Shown here piece after piece: positions 8,630-15,744 of a stretch of DNA of 64,000 nt. Under the pieces are notes generated by a model. It was not told the DNA's origin and ran no database searches. It saw only the letters and a program-made list of their open reading frames with translations. The DNA comes from Gemmatimonas aurantiaca T-27. GTDB taxonomy: Bacteria > Gemmatimonadota > Gemmatimonadetes > Gemmatimonadales > Gemmatimonadaceae. Location: positions 1,798,001 to 1,862,000 of the forward strand of contig NC_012489.1 of assembly GCF_000010305.1 (NCBI RefSeq). Reading direction: 5' to 3'. The position numbers were made by a program, and so were the translations under genes. The first letter of the stretch is position 1. Each line of letters begins with the position of its first letter.

Positions 8630-9640
8630 ATGATGCCCTTTCCTGAAGTCTATGGTCCGCTACGTGACTGGTTTCCCACGTTTATGGATCACGTGGTTCC
8701 AGCAGCGATTGTGTATGTGGAGAGTGCCGAGAAGGAGGGATGGGATCTGAGTTCAATCGTTGCGGCAGTGGTTGGCCTGTCCAGCGCGATTATTGCTATC
8801 GTGAGCGCCTGTCTTTCCTACAAAGCCGTAATCGCTACTCGCAAGTCAGCGATCCTTGCATACAAGGCTACTAGAAAGGCCGCGGACATCAGCAGACGAG
8901 CGACCGAAGATGCTACTGTGTCCGCCAATGACAACGCTATCAAATTGTTCAATCGCGCGCAGAAACATTCACGAAAGCTACAGCTCATAGAATTCAAAGA
9001 ACGCAAAGCCGAACGAGAACAGGCAGACAAAAGCAGTCTGGATCTACTCAAGCTGGATATCAACGAGCGGCGAGAGCAGGAACGGAGAGTGAGAGAAGCG
9101 CGCCGGACTGCCATTCTCGATGCGGTCAAGATCGAAGTACGGCGCATCCTGTTGACGGGTATCGAACATCAAACTTCGCTTTGGGACAAAACCCCTCTTC
9201 CGGCTGATCTGTCCTACACCATTCCATTGTGCCAACGAATCACTGATCATGCAGGTCTGTTGGAAGGGGAACTAATAACACAGATCAATGAGTTGGTTTG
9301 GTTCGTCGATGCGACTGGAAGGGCACTCCGAAATCGTGCAAAGGCGCTTGCATTTGAAGCGAAGAACAATCTCCCGTTTGAGCCTCCTCCGGTCGACAGG
9401 CAGACAAAGTATTGGATTCGCGGAACCACCTATCACGCATATCGACTACTTGAAGGGATGGATGATTTTGGGGAAGCTCACGAAACGATGTCTCTTTTCA
9501 GAGTGACGAGACTAACCATGTTCTCGCGCTTCTACGTCCCGCTCAGTCGGCGCGTGTTTCGTCTCTACAGTCGGGAGATGACAGAGCTGGAGAAGATAGA
9601 GGACAGGATAGAACAGGGCGAGGGACAGTCTGAAGAGTAG
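8630..9640 (+). CDS. Membrane-anchored coiled-coil protein (cargo gene B), paralogue of gene A
   Basis: 336 aa from ATG 8630, which overlaps the reconstructed stop of gene A as ATGA; a GTG at 8513 is possible but lies inside gene A. One transmembrane helix at about residues 41-63 (SSIVAAVVGLSSAIIAIVSA), then a long charged coiled coil (about 110-165) and a helical C-terminal domain containing LCQRITDHAGLLEGELI (200-216), matching LCRRITDYADLF of gene A (10 of 23 positions identical across that block). A second shared patch is YHAYRLLEGMDDF versus CHRLLYELDA. No enzyme motif was found. The gene is AT-rich relative to host genes and ends in a terminator. Function unknown; it probably acts at the membrane together with protein A. 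Confidence 0.85.
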   Translation: MMPFPEVYGPLRDWFPTFMDHVVPAAIVYVESAEKEGWDLSSIVAAVVGLSSAIIAIVSACLSYKAVIATRKSAILAYKATRKAADISRRATEDATVSANDNAIKLFNRAQKHSRKLQLIEFKERKAEREQADKSSLDLLKLDINERREQERRVREARRTAILDAVKIEVRRILLTGIEHQTSLWDKTPLPADLSYTIPLCQRITDHAGLLEGELITQINELVWFVDATGRALRNRAKALAFEAKNNLPFEPPPVDRQTKYWIRGTTYHAYRLLEGMDDFGEAHETMSLFRVTRLTMFSRFYVPLSRRVFRLYSREMTELEKIEDRIEQGEGQSEE

Positions 9641-9647
9641 CAACACA

Positions 9648-9690
9648 AAGCCCCACACTCGATGGTCTGAGCGGTGGGGCTCTTTCGTTC
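9648..9690 (+). terminator. Intrinsic terminator after cargo gene B
   Basis: AGCCCCAC (9649-9656) pairs with GTGGGGCT (9674-9681), followed by CTTTCGTT. It closes the A-B operon. Confidence 0.75.
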
Positions 9691-9758
9691 TACCAATCCA
9701 TACGCGGTGCACATGGTTTGCCCTTGAAATCAAATCCGTTGCCACGTAAGCTTCCCCG

Positions 9759-10646
9759 TCAAGCAGACAGTTGCAAACTGGACTCGGACGGTGTGGTTGG
9801 CCTCGGCAGAAAGATGAGCGGAGGGACCCCACCGAGGCTGTCATGGGGGCGCTCCGTGTTGTATGTCATGAGCCACGTTTCCGTCTCCGCGCGGACCTGC
9901 GCGAGCGAGGCGAAGATGTACGCATCGAGGACTTCGCGGCGATACGTGCGATTGAAACGCTCGATGTACGCGTTCTGATTGGGTTTGCCGGGTTGGATGT
10001 GCTGCAGCCGTACTCCGTGTTGTTCGCACCAAGTCGTGAGCGCATGAGAGATGAGCTCAGGCCCGTTGTCACAGCGGATGGTGCATGGCGCGCCATGGAT
10101 CGCGAGCAGTTGCTCGAGCACGCTGACGACGCGCGTGCCGGGCAGCGACGTACTGACTTCTATAGCGAGGGCTTCGCGGTTGCCTTCATCCAGCACGTTC
10201 AACGTGCGGAAGCGCCGCCCGTCGTAGAGCATATCGTGCATGAAGTCGAGCGCCCGGGTGTGATTGAGCTGCGGTGGGGCGTCGAGCGGCTGCTGCACCC
10301 GCTGTGGAAGCCGGCGCTTCGTGCGCCGCGGCAGGTTGAGCCGCAGCGCGCAATACACGCGATGTACGCGCTTCCAGTTCCACCCGTGCCCATCGAGCCG
10401 CAGGCGATCGAAGCACTTCCAGAAGCCCCAGCGCGGGCGTGCTGCCGCGAGCGTCGTCAACGCGGCGATGACCTCCGCGTCGCGCTCCACCCGGTCCGAC
10501 AGCGGCGTGTAGTATGCCGCCCGCGCGAGGCCGGCGATGCGGCATGCGCGCACGACCGAGAGGCCGTGTTGCGTGACCAGCGTCGTCGCGACCTGCCGCA
10601 TCGCCGGCCTCGCGCGGGCGACCCTACAGTTTGCGCGAGAGGACAT
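9759..10646 (-). CDS. IS3-family transposase OrfB
   Basis: About 295 aa from ATG 10644-10646, overlapping the orfA end. It has an N-terminal HTH_21-like region (HGLSVVRACRIAGLARAAYY) and an rve core with the DDE residues in LDFMHDML, IRCDNGPELIS and NAYIERFNRTYRREVLD, ending with the usual ERPHDSLGG motif. The reading frame is intact. The upstream open frame extends to 10703, so the exact start is uncertain. Confidence 0.9.
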   Translation of the reverse strand: MSSRANCRVARARPAMRQVATTLVTQHGLSVVRACRIAGLARAAYYTPLSDRVERDAEVIAALTTLAAARPRWGFWKCFDRLRLDGHGWNWKRVHRVYCALRLNLPRRTKRRLPQRVQQPLDAPPQLNHTRALDFMHDMLYDGRRFRTLNVLDEGNREALAIEVSTSLPGTRVVSVLEQLLAIHGAPCTIRCDNGPELISHALTTWCEQHGVRLQHIQPGKPNQNAYIERFNRTYRREVLDAYIFASLAQVRAETETWLMTYNTERPHDSLGGVPPLIFLPRPTTPSESSLQLSA

Positions 10647-10890
10647 CCTTGATGGCCGTGTTCTCGAGTGCGAGCTCCGCATACATCCGCTTGAGTTGCG
10701 CATTCTCGGTCTCGAGTTCGCGCCGCCGCTTCAACTCCGCCACGGTCGACCCACCGTACTTTCGCTTCCAGGTGAAGAAGGTCGCCCGACTGATGCCGTG
10801 TTGGCGAAGCACCTCCGCCACCGGCAATCCGCTCTCCACCGCCTGCAGGATCTCGACGATTTGACTCTCACTGAACTTCGATCGGCGCAT
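10624..10890 (-). CDS. IS3-family transposase OrfA
   Basis: 88 aa with helix-turn-helix SESQIVEILQAVESGLPVAE and C-terminal coiled coil ELETENAQLKRMYAELALEN, as in IS407-type OrfA. It overlaps OrfB by about 23 bp. Confidence 0.9.
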   Translation of the reverse strand: MRRSKFSESQIVEILQAVESGLPVAEVLRQHGISRATFFTWKRKYGGSTVAELKRRRELETENAQLKRMYAELALENTAIKDVLSRKL

Positions 10891-10954
10891 CGCTCCTCCT
10901 GAAATGCACCACCAAAGTCTAGCTCACACTGTCTGGGTTCGGGGGAAGCTTACG

Positions 10955-11129
10955 GTATGTGTTGGGTTGCGATTGTGGGTGCTGTCAGAGCCTATGCTAG
11001 ATGCATACCTGATCGTCTACGGCACTACGGTCAATCTTGCTTCGCCTAGCTGGTTGACGCGCCTTTGGATTGAAAAGCGGTGGAGCTGGAGACGAGAGCC
11101 GGAACGCATTGTTGACTATGAAGAGGGCA
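10955..11129. other. Gap between the second IS and the SIR2 gene
   Basis: About 175 bp. A plus-strand open frame continues from the IS end through here to 11188, with segments such as VNLASPSWLTRLWIEKRWSW. It could be the broken remains of a gene interrupted by the IS, but no start, ribosome site or family is recognisable and it overlaps the 3' end of the SIR2 gene antisense. Not called as a gene. Confidence 0.4.
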
Positions 11130-12194
11130 TCACTCGTTCAGTTGATTCAGAAACTCTTCAATCCAGTCGTTCCGAAGAAATGCGGTAAAGCCCCCACCTC
11201 TAGGCATGCGCGTGCGGTACTGAGACGGCTGAAATACGCGATAGCCGGTGATATTTTCAATAACGTCCTTCGAGTCGTCAACGGTCTTGCATATGACTGT
11301 CATAGGTGCGTCGGTCGATAGGTGCGAATGAATGGCATCCGTGATGTGACCGTCAGCCCCTCGCCATCCTATTGATAGGAGGTGCGTTGCTTCTTGAATT
11401 GCCGTTATGAATGCCTCCTTCTGTTCTGGTGGACACATGAAGGTCAGCTTCTGTCTTACTGGGACTGCGATGGCCGGAAGGTGGTAGAGCCCGTTGAAGT
11501 GCAAATGAGGATCCGGATCGAACGCGAGAACAGGAAATTGGCCTTCGACTAGTTCAGCTGCGTTCTCGATGTAGCGTTCTTCATTCGTATGATTTGTGGT
11601 GAAGGTTTCGTTGTGCAATGGGCTGTACCAATGCACCGATCCATGGACTTTCAACAGCTTCGGCCTCTTGGAAGACAGATAGTCATTCATGTGCCGATAC
11701 TGAGGGATGCCAAAGGTTGATATGGCGTCCTCAATCAGGCGATCATAGTTGAGCGTCACAATCGTTAGGTCTTTAACAATGTCGATGTGGTCGGACAGAC
11801 GATGTAGAAGAGTCATCCAGTTCGTATTGATTTGATCGGTGCGGCACCAACTGTTTTCCGTGTCTGCAATGACCTTACGGATGTAGAAGCGAGCTGACAT
11901 GAGCTGTGCCGCACGATAGGGATTGTCTTTTACTCCCTCTTGCAGGCGCGACAGTACATCCTCAATGGTCGTGTCTCCCGTGAAACTCGCCAGTGGATCA
12001 ATGATGGGCTTCATGCGCTTGTAGTCCTTCTGCAACGGCCTGAAGCGGGGATGAAAGAGATCATTGGCAAGCGGAATACGCTGACCCGCTCCGGGATCGG
12101 CTGTCGGTGGCATTGTCTGTGTAATGATTGGCGCACGCATCGGATCGCTGTCATACGACGCACCGGCACCGGCAATAATGAGAAGTTTGGGCAT
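11130..12194 (-). CDS. SIR2-family NAD-binding protein, candidate anti-phage NADase
   Basis: 354 aa. SIR2-like proteins in mobile elements commonly hydrolyse NAD+ on phage sensing and stop host growth. Visible motifs: nucleotide-binding GAGAS (9-13), TLNYDRLIE (147-155) typical of the bacterial SIR2_2/SIR2-like group, KVHGS with the presumed catalytic His184, and LLSIGWRGAD (272-281) in place of the classical GTS/SGxS loop. There is no second recognisable effector or sensor domain. It starts 8 bp after the stop of the small membrane gene (12203-12685), so the two form an operon read toward the element interior. Base composition is AT-richer than host genes. A defence role is inferred from family and context. 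Confidence 0.85.
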   Translation of the reverse strand: MPKLLIIAGAGASYDSDPMRAPIITQTMPPTADPGAGQRIPLANDLFHPRFRPLQKDYKRMKPIIDPLASFTGDTTIEDVLSRLQEGVKDNPYRAAQLMSARFYIRKVIADTENSWCRTDQINTNWMTLLHRLSDHIDIVKDLTIVTLNYDRLIEDAISTFGIPQYRHMNDYLSSKRPKLLKVHGSVHWYSPLHNETFTTNHTNEERYIENAAELVEGQFPVLAFDPDPHLHFNGLYHLPAIAVPVRQKLTFMCPPEQKEAFITAIQEATHLLSIGWRGADGHITDAIHSHLSTDAPMTVICKTVDDSKDVIENITGYRVFQPSQYRTRMPRGGGFTAFLRNDWIEEFLNQLNE

Positions 12195-12202
12195 GCCCCA
12201 AT

Positions 12203-12685
12203 TTACCGCGAACGGATCACGCTGGCTGATCGCCGCAACCCAGCGACATATCTACGAATCAGAGGAGGACGGGGCGGAGTTGGCGAACACAGTTCAACCA
12301 ACAGCTTGGCATGGGCCTGAACTTGAGCTGAACGATTCCGAACCGACACAGAGCTAGGCGGTTGGATGACCAAAGCATTCCGCAGTTCCTCGATGCTCTG
12401 AAGTAGGTCCGTCAGAACTTCCACAATGTCTGAATCCAGTGCCCCCCGGTCCACCTCCAAGAGCTTGTCAATTCGCTCCAGCAACGTACCTGTTTGGCGA
12501 AGCATGTCTTCTGATGTAACCAAAGGTGCCACCATACGAGCGGCGTCACGTGCCAGCTCACGGCACTTTCGATGGGCAGCCTTCATGTCGGCTGGAAGTG
12601 CTTGAACGCGAAGCCCCCAGACCCAGTGAATAGCTCCAGCCCCAAACGTGATGATTGCGACAACGGCGGCGAGTTGTTCCAGCAT
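12203..12685 (-). CDS. Small membrane-anchored helical protein, upstream partner of SIR2
   Basis: 160 aa. One N-terminal membrane helix (about residues 5-24, LAAVVAIITFGAGAIHWVWG), then a mostly helical soluble part (about 30-110) with coiled-coil character, and a Pro/Arg-rich tail. No known family recognised. It is the first gene of the SIR2 operon (8-bp gap). The layout, a membrane anchor followed by a helical region, echoes cargo genes A and B although no sequence match is evident. It may tether or regulate the SIR2 effector, or detect membrane events during infection. This is inference. Confidence 0.7.
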   Translation of the reverse strand: MLEQLAAVVAIITFGAGAIHWVWGLRVQALPADMKAAHRKCRELARDAARMVAPLVTSEDMLRQTGTLLERIDKLLEVDRGALDSDIVEVLTDLLQSIEELRNALVIQPPSSVSVRNRSAQVQAHAKLLVELCSPTPPRPPLIRRYVAGLRRSASVIRSR

Positions 12686-13406
12686 GCAGCGTCCGTGGTT
12701 GGTCGGGTTGGAGCGCCCTGTCGTTACGAAGGGTGCTCAAGCACGATAGCGGTTCCTGTTGAAAGCGTAGGTCTGTCCTGCGCGTCGGGTTGGAATAACC
12801 CCTTCCCACCTCTCGCCTGAATTGCCCCCCAGCTCTCACCGCTTTTCTTTGCCGACCACAGTACACAGGCTGCTATCGCGTGAATGCGGAAACCCCCTCT
12901 TTCATAGGGAAACCGGCTACTATTCAGTGCCTGTTCGCTAGGCAGGCAAGGCAGCGTATGGCATGGCGCTACATGGCACGGCTGGCACGGCAAAGACCCC
13001 TCGGGCTGATTTCCGAGGGGTCTTTTCGTTGACACGGAGGACCGGCCGCTAACGGGTCGGTGATGGCCATCATCCTATTGTGCGCGGGTTGAGCACGATG
13101 GCTCTGGAACCGGTCCCGATATCAACAGAGCGACGGGGCACCGGGTCGGGTCTGTCTATAGAAGGGGCATCGGGCGATGGAGGGGACAGCCTGTAGGGTT
13201 GGTGCCCGCGACGGACTGTCATTTGTGCCCCAACCTGTTTATTCTGAGCGTCTGTCCGGGCGGGCGGTGTCACCAGCGCGACACCATATGCCCCTCTGAA
13301 CAGGTAGCGCGTCAGTTTATGTCTTGCGGTTGTAGTGGCTGTATCTCGCGACAGGTTAACGAGTTACACCGCTAAGGGCAGCTTTCAGGGCCGGGCACGA
13401 ATTTCC
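12686..13406. other. Non-coding right arm of the element
   Basis: About 720 bp between the SIR2 operon and attR without a convincing gene; open frames in it lack ribosome sites and look like GC-rich shadows. It should hold the SIR2-operon promoter (minus strand). Around 12940-12995 TGGCA/CGGCA units recur (for example ATGGCATGGCGCTACATGGC), followed by a strong terminator hairpin. Such repeats near an att end could be integrase arm sites. Confidence 0.5.
12993..13030 (+). terminator. Intrinsic terminator in the element right arm
   Basis: AAGACCCCTCGG (12993-13004) pairs exactly with CCGAGGGGTCTT (13013-13024) over 12 bp, followed by TTCGTT. No gene was recognised directly upstream on the plus strand, so it may terminate an unrecognised short RNA or insulate the element. 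Confidence 0.75.
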
Positions 13407-13461
13407 CTCGAAAACCGGCATACCGGCAACGGTATCGTGAGTTCGAATCTCACCCTGTCCG
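13407..13461 (+). repeat. attR: 55-bp direct repeat, right copy
   Basis: Exact copy of the tRNA-Ser(CGA) 3' half from the anticodon loop to the discriminator base. It has no 5' half and is not a tRNA gene. It marks the right junction with the chromosome and is the displaced original 3' end of the host tRNA. Confidence 0.94.
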
Positions 13462-13483
13462 CTATAGGTACCGCAGGTATCTG

Positions 13484-13523
13484 ACGCGCCGTCGTGGCAG
13501 AACCGCGGCGGCGCGTTGTTGTA
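13484..13523 (+). terminator. Likely original terminator of tRNA-Ser(CGA)
   Basis: ACGCGCCG (13484-13491) pairs with CGGCGCGT (13509-13516), followed by TGTTGT. It lies 23 bp beyond attR, where the tRNA transcript would have ended before the element inserted. Confidence 0.5.
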
Positions 13524-13539
13524 TGAAGGTGCAGTCCTG

Positions 13540-13626
13540 GGATGGGTGGCCGAGTGGTTTAAGGCGCACGCCTGGAAAGCGTGTGGGGTCGCAAGGCTCT
13601 CGCGAGTTCGAATCTCGCCTCATCCG
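13540..13626 (+). tRNA. tRNA-Ser(GGA)
   Basis: Acceptor GGATGGG/CTCATCC with one G-U pair, discriminator G13626, anticodon stem CACGC/GCGTG with loop CTGGAAA (anticodon GGA, reads UCC/UCU), long variable arm and T-arm GCGAG-TTCGAAT-CTCGC. Intact and outside the element, which ends 79 bp upstream. The two tRNA-Ser genes were neighbours before the insertion. Confidence 0.96.
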
Positions 13627-13942
13627 TACAGCGGGCAACGACTTAGCATGGTCGTTGCCCGCTTTGTTTTTGATAGGGAGTGTCCGTTGCTACGGAATCA
13701 CTGACCGGCCGCAAACTTCCCAACAGCCACGATAGAGGCACTTTGTGATGTGCTGCAGCAACACCAGAAGATCTGTTCGAGAGGGATCCGTATCGCCGAG
13801 GAAGCGCGCTCGAGTCAGGAAGGCGTAGGCCATTGCTGCATAGGCAAGCGCAATGGCTCGATCACCCTTAGGCTGTTTTGTCACACACCGGTGCTCGGCA
13901 CGGAGCTCTTGACCAGGTGCACTTCGTAAACGCAGCTTAGTC
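13627..13942. other. Intergenic region after tRNA-Ser(GGA)
   Basis: About 316 bp. It holds the tRNA terminator and then no firm gene. A 64-codon minus-strand frame (13690-13884, GTG start) contains a helical-looking stretch (DRAIALAYAAMAYAFLTRAR), but has no ribosome site and no recognised family; it could be a gene remnant. Confidence 0.5.
13631..13671 (+). terminator. Terminator of tRNA-Ser(GGA)
   Basis: A 12-bp perfect stem (GCGGGCAACGAC at 13631-13642 and GTCGTTGCCCGC at 13651-13662), 8-base loop and TTTGTTTTT tail, 4 bp after the tRNA. Confidence 0.9.
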
Positions 13943-14410
13943 TCACAGGTTCTTTCGTACGACGACGAAGGCCGAGTCGAGCGCGATGTATGTGAGAAAC
14001 GAGTATTGGTTTAGCATCGGCATCGCCAGAATGAACCGGTTCGGTGTGATACGGAATAGCATCCCGCTATTGATCGCGGCGGCCTTGGCGCCCAACTCTG
14101 CACTCAGCGTTGCATAGAAGGTCTGCCAAGCGTTGATCGCCCGGCGACACATCACCGTATCTTGCACGATCACCACTTGGCTGTAGCTGATGCCAACAAT
14201 GCCAATTTCACTACGCGTCGGTGCATAGCTCGTACCAATGAGTCCGGTGTCGGCCAGTACGCTGCGGAGAAAGCTCTGTGCACTGCGATCAAGGCCCTGA
14301 CCCAATTCGCACGCGGTAGGAGTTGTCGCGGCGGCCGTCGAAGCGCGGTCCGAACCGAAAGCAGCGCCCAAACTCAGAGCGATGGTCGAAGCAAGTAGAG
14401 ATGAGCGCAT
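13943..14410 (-). CDS. Exported protein of unknown function
   Basis: 155 aa with an N-terminal signal peptide (MRSSLLASTIALSLGAAFG). No family recognised. The middle contains VVIVQDTVMCRRAINAW and the end RFILAMPMLNQYSFLTYIALD. The neighbouring gene at 14557-15027 has the same pattern (VIVSDSVVCANLK, then a beta-rich end describing similar strands), so the two are probably diverged paralogues of a small periplasmic or secreted family. The mature protein has two Cys (CELGQGL and VMCRR), which could form a disulfide. It stands alone, 146 bp downstream of that paralogue on the same strand. Confidence 0.6.
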   Translation of the reverse strand: MRSSLLASTIALSLGAAFGSDRASTAAATTPTACELGQGLDRSAQSFLRSVLADTGLIGTSYAPTRSEIGIVGISYSQVVIVQDTVMCRRAINAWQTFYATLSAELGAKAAAINSGMLFRITPNRFILAMPMLNQYSFLTYIALDSAFVVVRKNL

Positions 14411-14556
14411 ATTCTGGCGCCTACCTGACGAAAGTAGAGGGCTGGCTGCGTGGGATGGAGCAGAAGCTGCCGAGTATCGGCTGCGCTCGCTGTCACCCCC
14501 GCATATTGTCGCAGTCGGTGCTTGGGCGGATGACGCAAATGGATCAGCATGCGCAA

Positions 14557-15027
14557 CTAGTACGCGTAATGTTTCGAGAGAAACTTGCCGGAAGGCGAGA
14601 AGACGTGATACAGCATCTGCCGCCCGGCCTGCGGATGTTGTGGATCGGCAGCGATGAGAACGCTGTCCAGTGAGAGGACCAGAATCGAACGACGCAAATG
14701 CAATGTGGCGTAGTTCGCATCTGCAGCGATCGCAATCGAATCCACGCGCCGCTTGAGATTCGCGCAGACGACCGAATCAGAAACAATCACCGGAAGCTGG
14801 GCTTTCAGCGGCAAATTGGTGGCTCGCCGATACGCAAGATTCCTGGTGCTCGACATGACACCTTCCCACCAACTCAGCGTGCCACGTACGCCCTCGTCCG
14901 TGGCCGTCAGGCACGGGGCGCCCAACACTTTCCGTGATTCAGCGAGCGACGGAGATTGGAGCCCGTTGGAAACGAATTGAGCGCTGATCGCGAGAATCCC
15001 GACGGCGGTGATGATACTGAACATCAT
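14557..15027 (-). CDS. Exported protein of unknown function, paralogue of the next gene
   Basis: 156 aa. An N-terminal hydrophobic stretch (MMFSIITAVGILAISAQFVSNG) acts as signal peptide or anchor. The core has VIVSDSVVCANLKRRVDSI and the C-terminal half is beta-rich (SILVLSLDSVLIAADPQH, MLYHVFSPSG), resembling the protein at 13943-14410 in motif order. Two Cys are conserved in position with that paralogue. No enzymatic motif seen. Confidence 0.6.
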   Translation of the reverse strand: MMFSIITAVGILAISAQFVSNGLQSPSLAESRKVLGAPCLTATDEGVRGTLSWWEGVMSSTRNLAYRRATNLPLKAQLPVIVSDSVVCANLKRRVDSIAIAADANYATLHLRRSILVLSLDSVLIAADPQHPQAGRQMLYHVFSPSGKFLSKHYAY

Positions 15028-15271
15028 GTGTGCCTCATCCGACAGAGGGCAGAACCTTCGCGGGTGTCACAGCGCAGTGTGGAGCTGTACAGTGGTTCCC
15101 GATCTGGTCCCTTTCAACCTTGGGTGGCCAACCGTTTCAAATGGACCAACCAGAATTACCCCTTTCGGACAATGGCACCACACCCCCGCCAAGAGTCGAT
15201 TCCTTCCCGGCGACACGGCGCGGGGATGTCTCCCCTGAGCCGACGACTCGGGACGACGACGTGGAGGCGCG

Positions 15272-15691
15272 GTGCGACGGAAACAGACCCTCTCGCAGGT
15301 CCGGCTGCTGAAAGAACAGGCATTGCCCGCCGTCCAGGACTTCCTCGGGGCGCATCGACCGTCGCCCACGTATGTCATGCGTCTCCACGATGAACGGCCG
15401 GAAAATTCCATCCGCATTGGATTCCGGCCGAGTGGCTTGCCGGCCGATACGAACGCGAGTGGCACGTTGGTGATCGACGTCGCTCCGGAGACCCTGGTGT
15501 TTCATGCGCGATTCGACGGGGCGCCATGGCATCGGCCGTATTCGTACTTTCTGCCGCCCATCACACGCGCCAACGTCGAACACACGGCGATCATCGATCG
15601 CATTGCGTGTTTTGTGGAAGACGGGATCGACTACTTTCGCCTGCAACCGCCAGAATCAGACCTCGGCTCCATGTTCGGTCGGCCCATGTGA
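15272..15691 (+). CDS. Conserved-looking small protein of unknown function
   Basis: 139 aa from GTG 15272 with a GGAGG sequence 5 bp upstream. Soluble, no signal peptide. An N-terminal helix (SQVRLLKEQALPAVQDFLGA) is followed by an alternating beta region (VMRLHDERPENSIRIGF, TLVIDVAPETLVFHARFDG) and a helical end. No family recognised. It is divergent from the exported paralogues and convergent with the MFS gene; a 16-base-loop inverted repeat (15699-15706 with 15722-15729) lies in the gap to the MFS gene. Confidence 0.6.
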   Translation: MRRKQTLSQVRLLKEQALPAVQDFLGAHRPSPTYVMRLHDERPENSIRIGFRPSGLPADTNASGTLVIDVAPETLVFHARFDGAPWHRPYSYFLPPITRANVEHTAIIDRIACFVEDGIDYFRLQPPESDLGSMFGRPM

Positions 15692-15744
15692 TTGGTCCCC
15701 GCACGATGTGGCAACGGCCGCTCGTGCGGAGACAGGTCGAACAT

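Larger units (their letters stand above)
6664..8633 (+). pseudogene. Membrane-anchored helical protein (cargo gene A), split by an IS3-family element
   Basis: GTG start at 6664 behind a GGAGG site (6652-6656). The frame runs to the IS insertion after codon 170. Removing the IS (7175-8427) and one 3-bp target copy restores one 238-codon frame ending at TGA 8631-8633. Features: short N-terminal segment, one transmembrane helix (about residues 18-36, GLFGALLGSAVGAIGSYWG), a charged coiled coil (about 38-65) and a helical domain with the motif LCRRITDYADLF (101-112). The same motif occurs in the next gene (LCQRITDHAGLL), so the two are paralogues. The next gene starts inside the stop codon (ATGA), indicating an operon. 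Function unknown; location in a mobile element beside SIR2 suggests a defence or conflict role. As it stands the product is truncated with an IS-derived tail. Confidence 0.8.
9745..10954 (-). mobile_element. IS3-family insertion sequence (IS407-like, about 1.2 kb)
   Basis: Terminal inverted repeats share CGTAAGCTTCCCC at both ends (9745-9757 and, reversed, 10942-10954) and, six bases further in, CAGACAGT. It carries orfA and orfB on the minus strand, both open. No clear target-site duplication flanks it, so one end may have been altered by a later deletion or the ends may be off by a few bases. It belongs to a different IS3 subgroup from the first IS. Confidence 0.85.
5051..13461. mobile_element. 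tRNA-Ser-integrated genomic element carrying a tyrosine integrase
   Basis: A unit of 8,356 bp (repeat start to repeat start) is bounded by an exact 55-bp direct repeat of the tRNA-Ser(CGA) 3' half. The integrase gene starts 120 bp inside the left end, the usual arrangement for genomic islands, satellites and ICE-like elements. Cargo: two paralogous membrane/coiled-coil genes, a SIR2-family gene with a small membrane-protein gene, and two IS3-family elements. No capsid, relaxase, replication or conjugation gene is visible, so the element is probably not self-transmissible. The cargo genes are visibly AT-richer than the host genes on either side. Confidence 0.92.

Noticed and set aside
12940-12995. 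CRISPR-like array
   Set aside because: The TGGCA units are only 5-6 bp and irregularly spaced; no repeat-spacer pattern and no cas genes.
12724-13273. Small minus-strand frames in the element right arm
   Set aside because: Low-complexity Cys/Pro/Arg composition, no ribosome sites, and one runs through the terminator hairpin.
13407-13461. A third tRNA-Ser gene
   Set aside because: Only the 3' half is present; it is the attR copy and lacks acceptor 5' strand, D-arm and half of the anticodon stem.
13690-13884. 64-codon minus-strand frame after tRNA-Ser(GGA)
   Set aside because: GTG start without ribosome site and no known family; could be a remnant, so only noted in the intergenic entry.
15692-15744. 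Terminator between the small gene and the MFS gene
   Set aside because: There is an inverted repeat (15699-15706 with 15722-15729) but no T-run on either strand.
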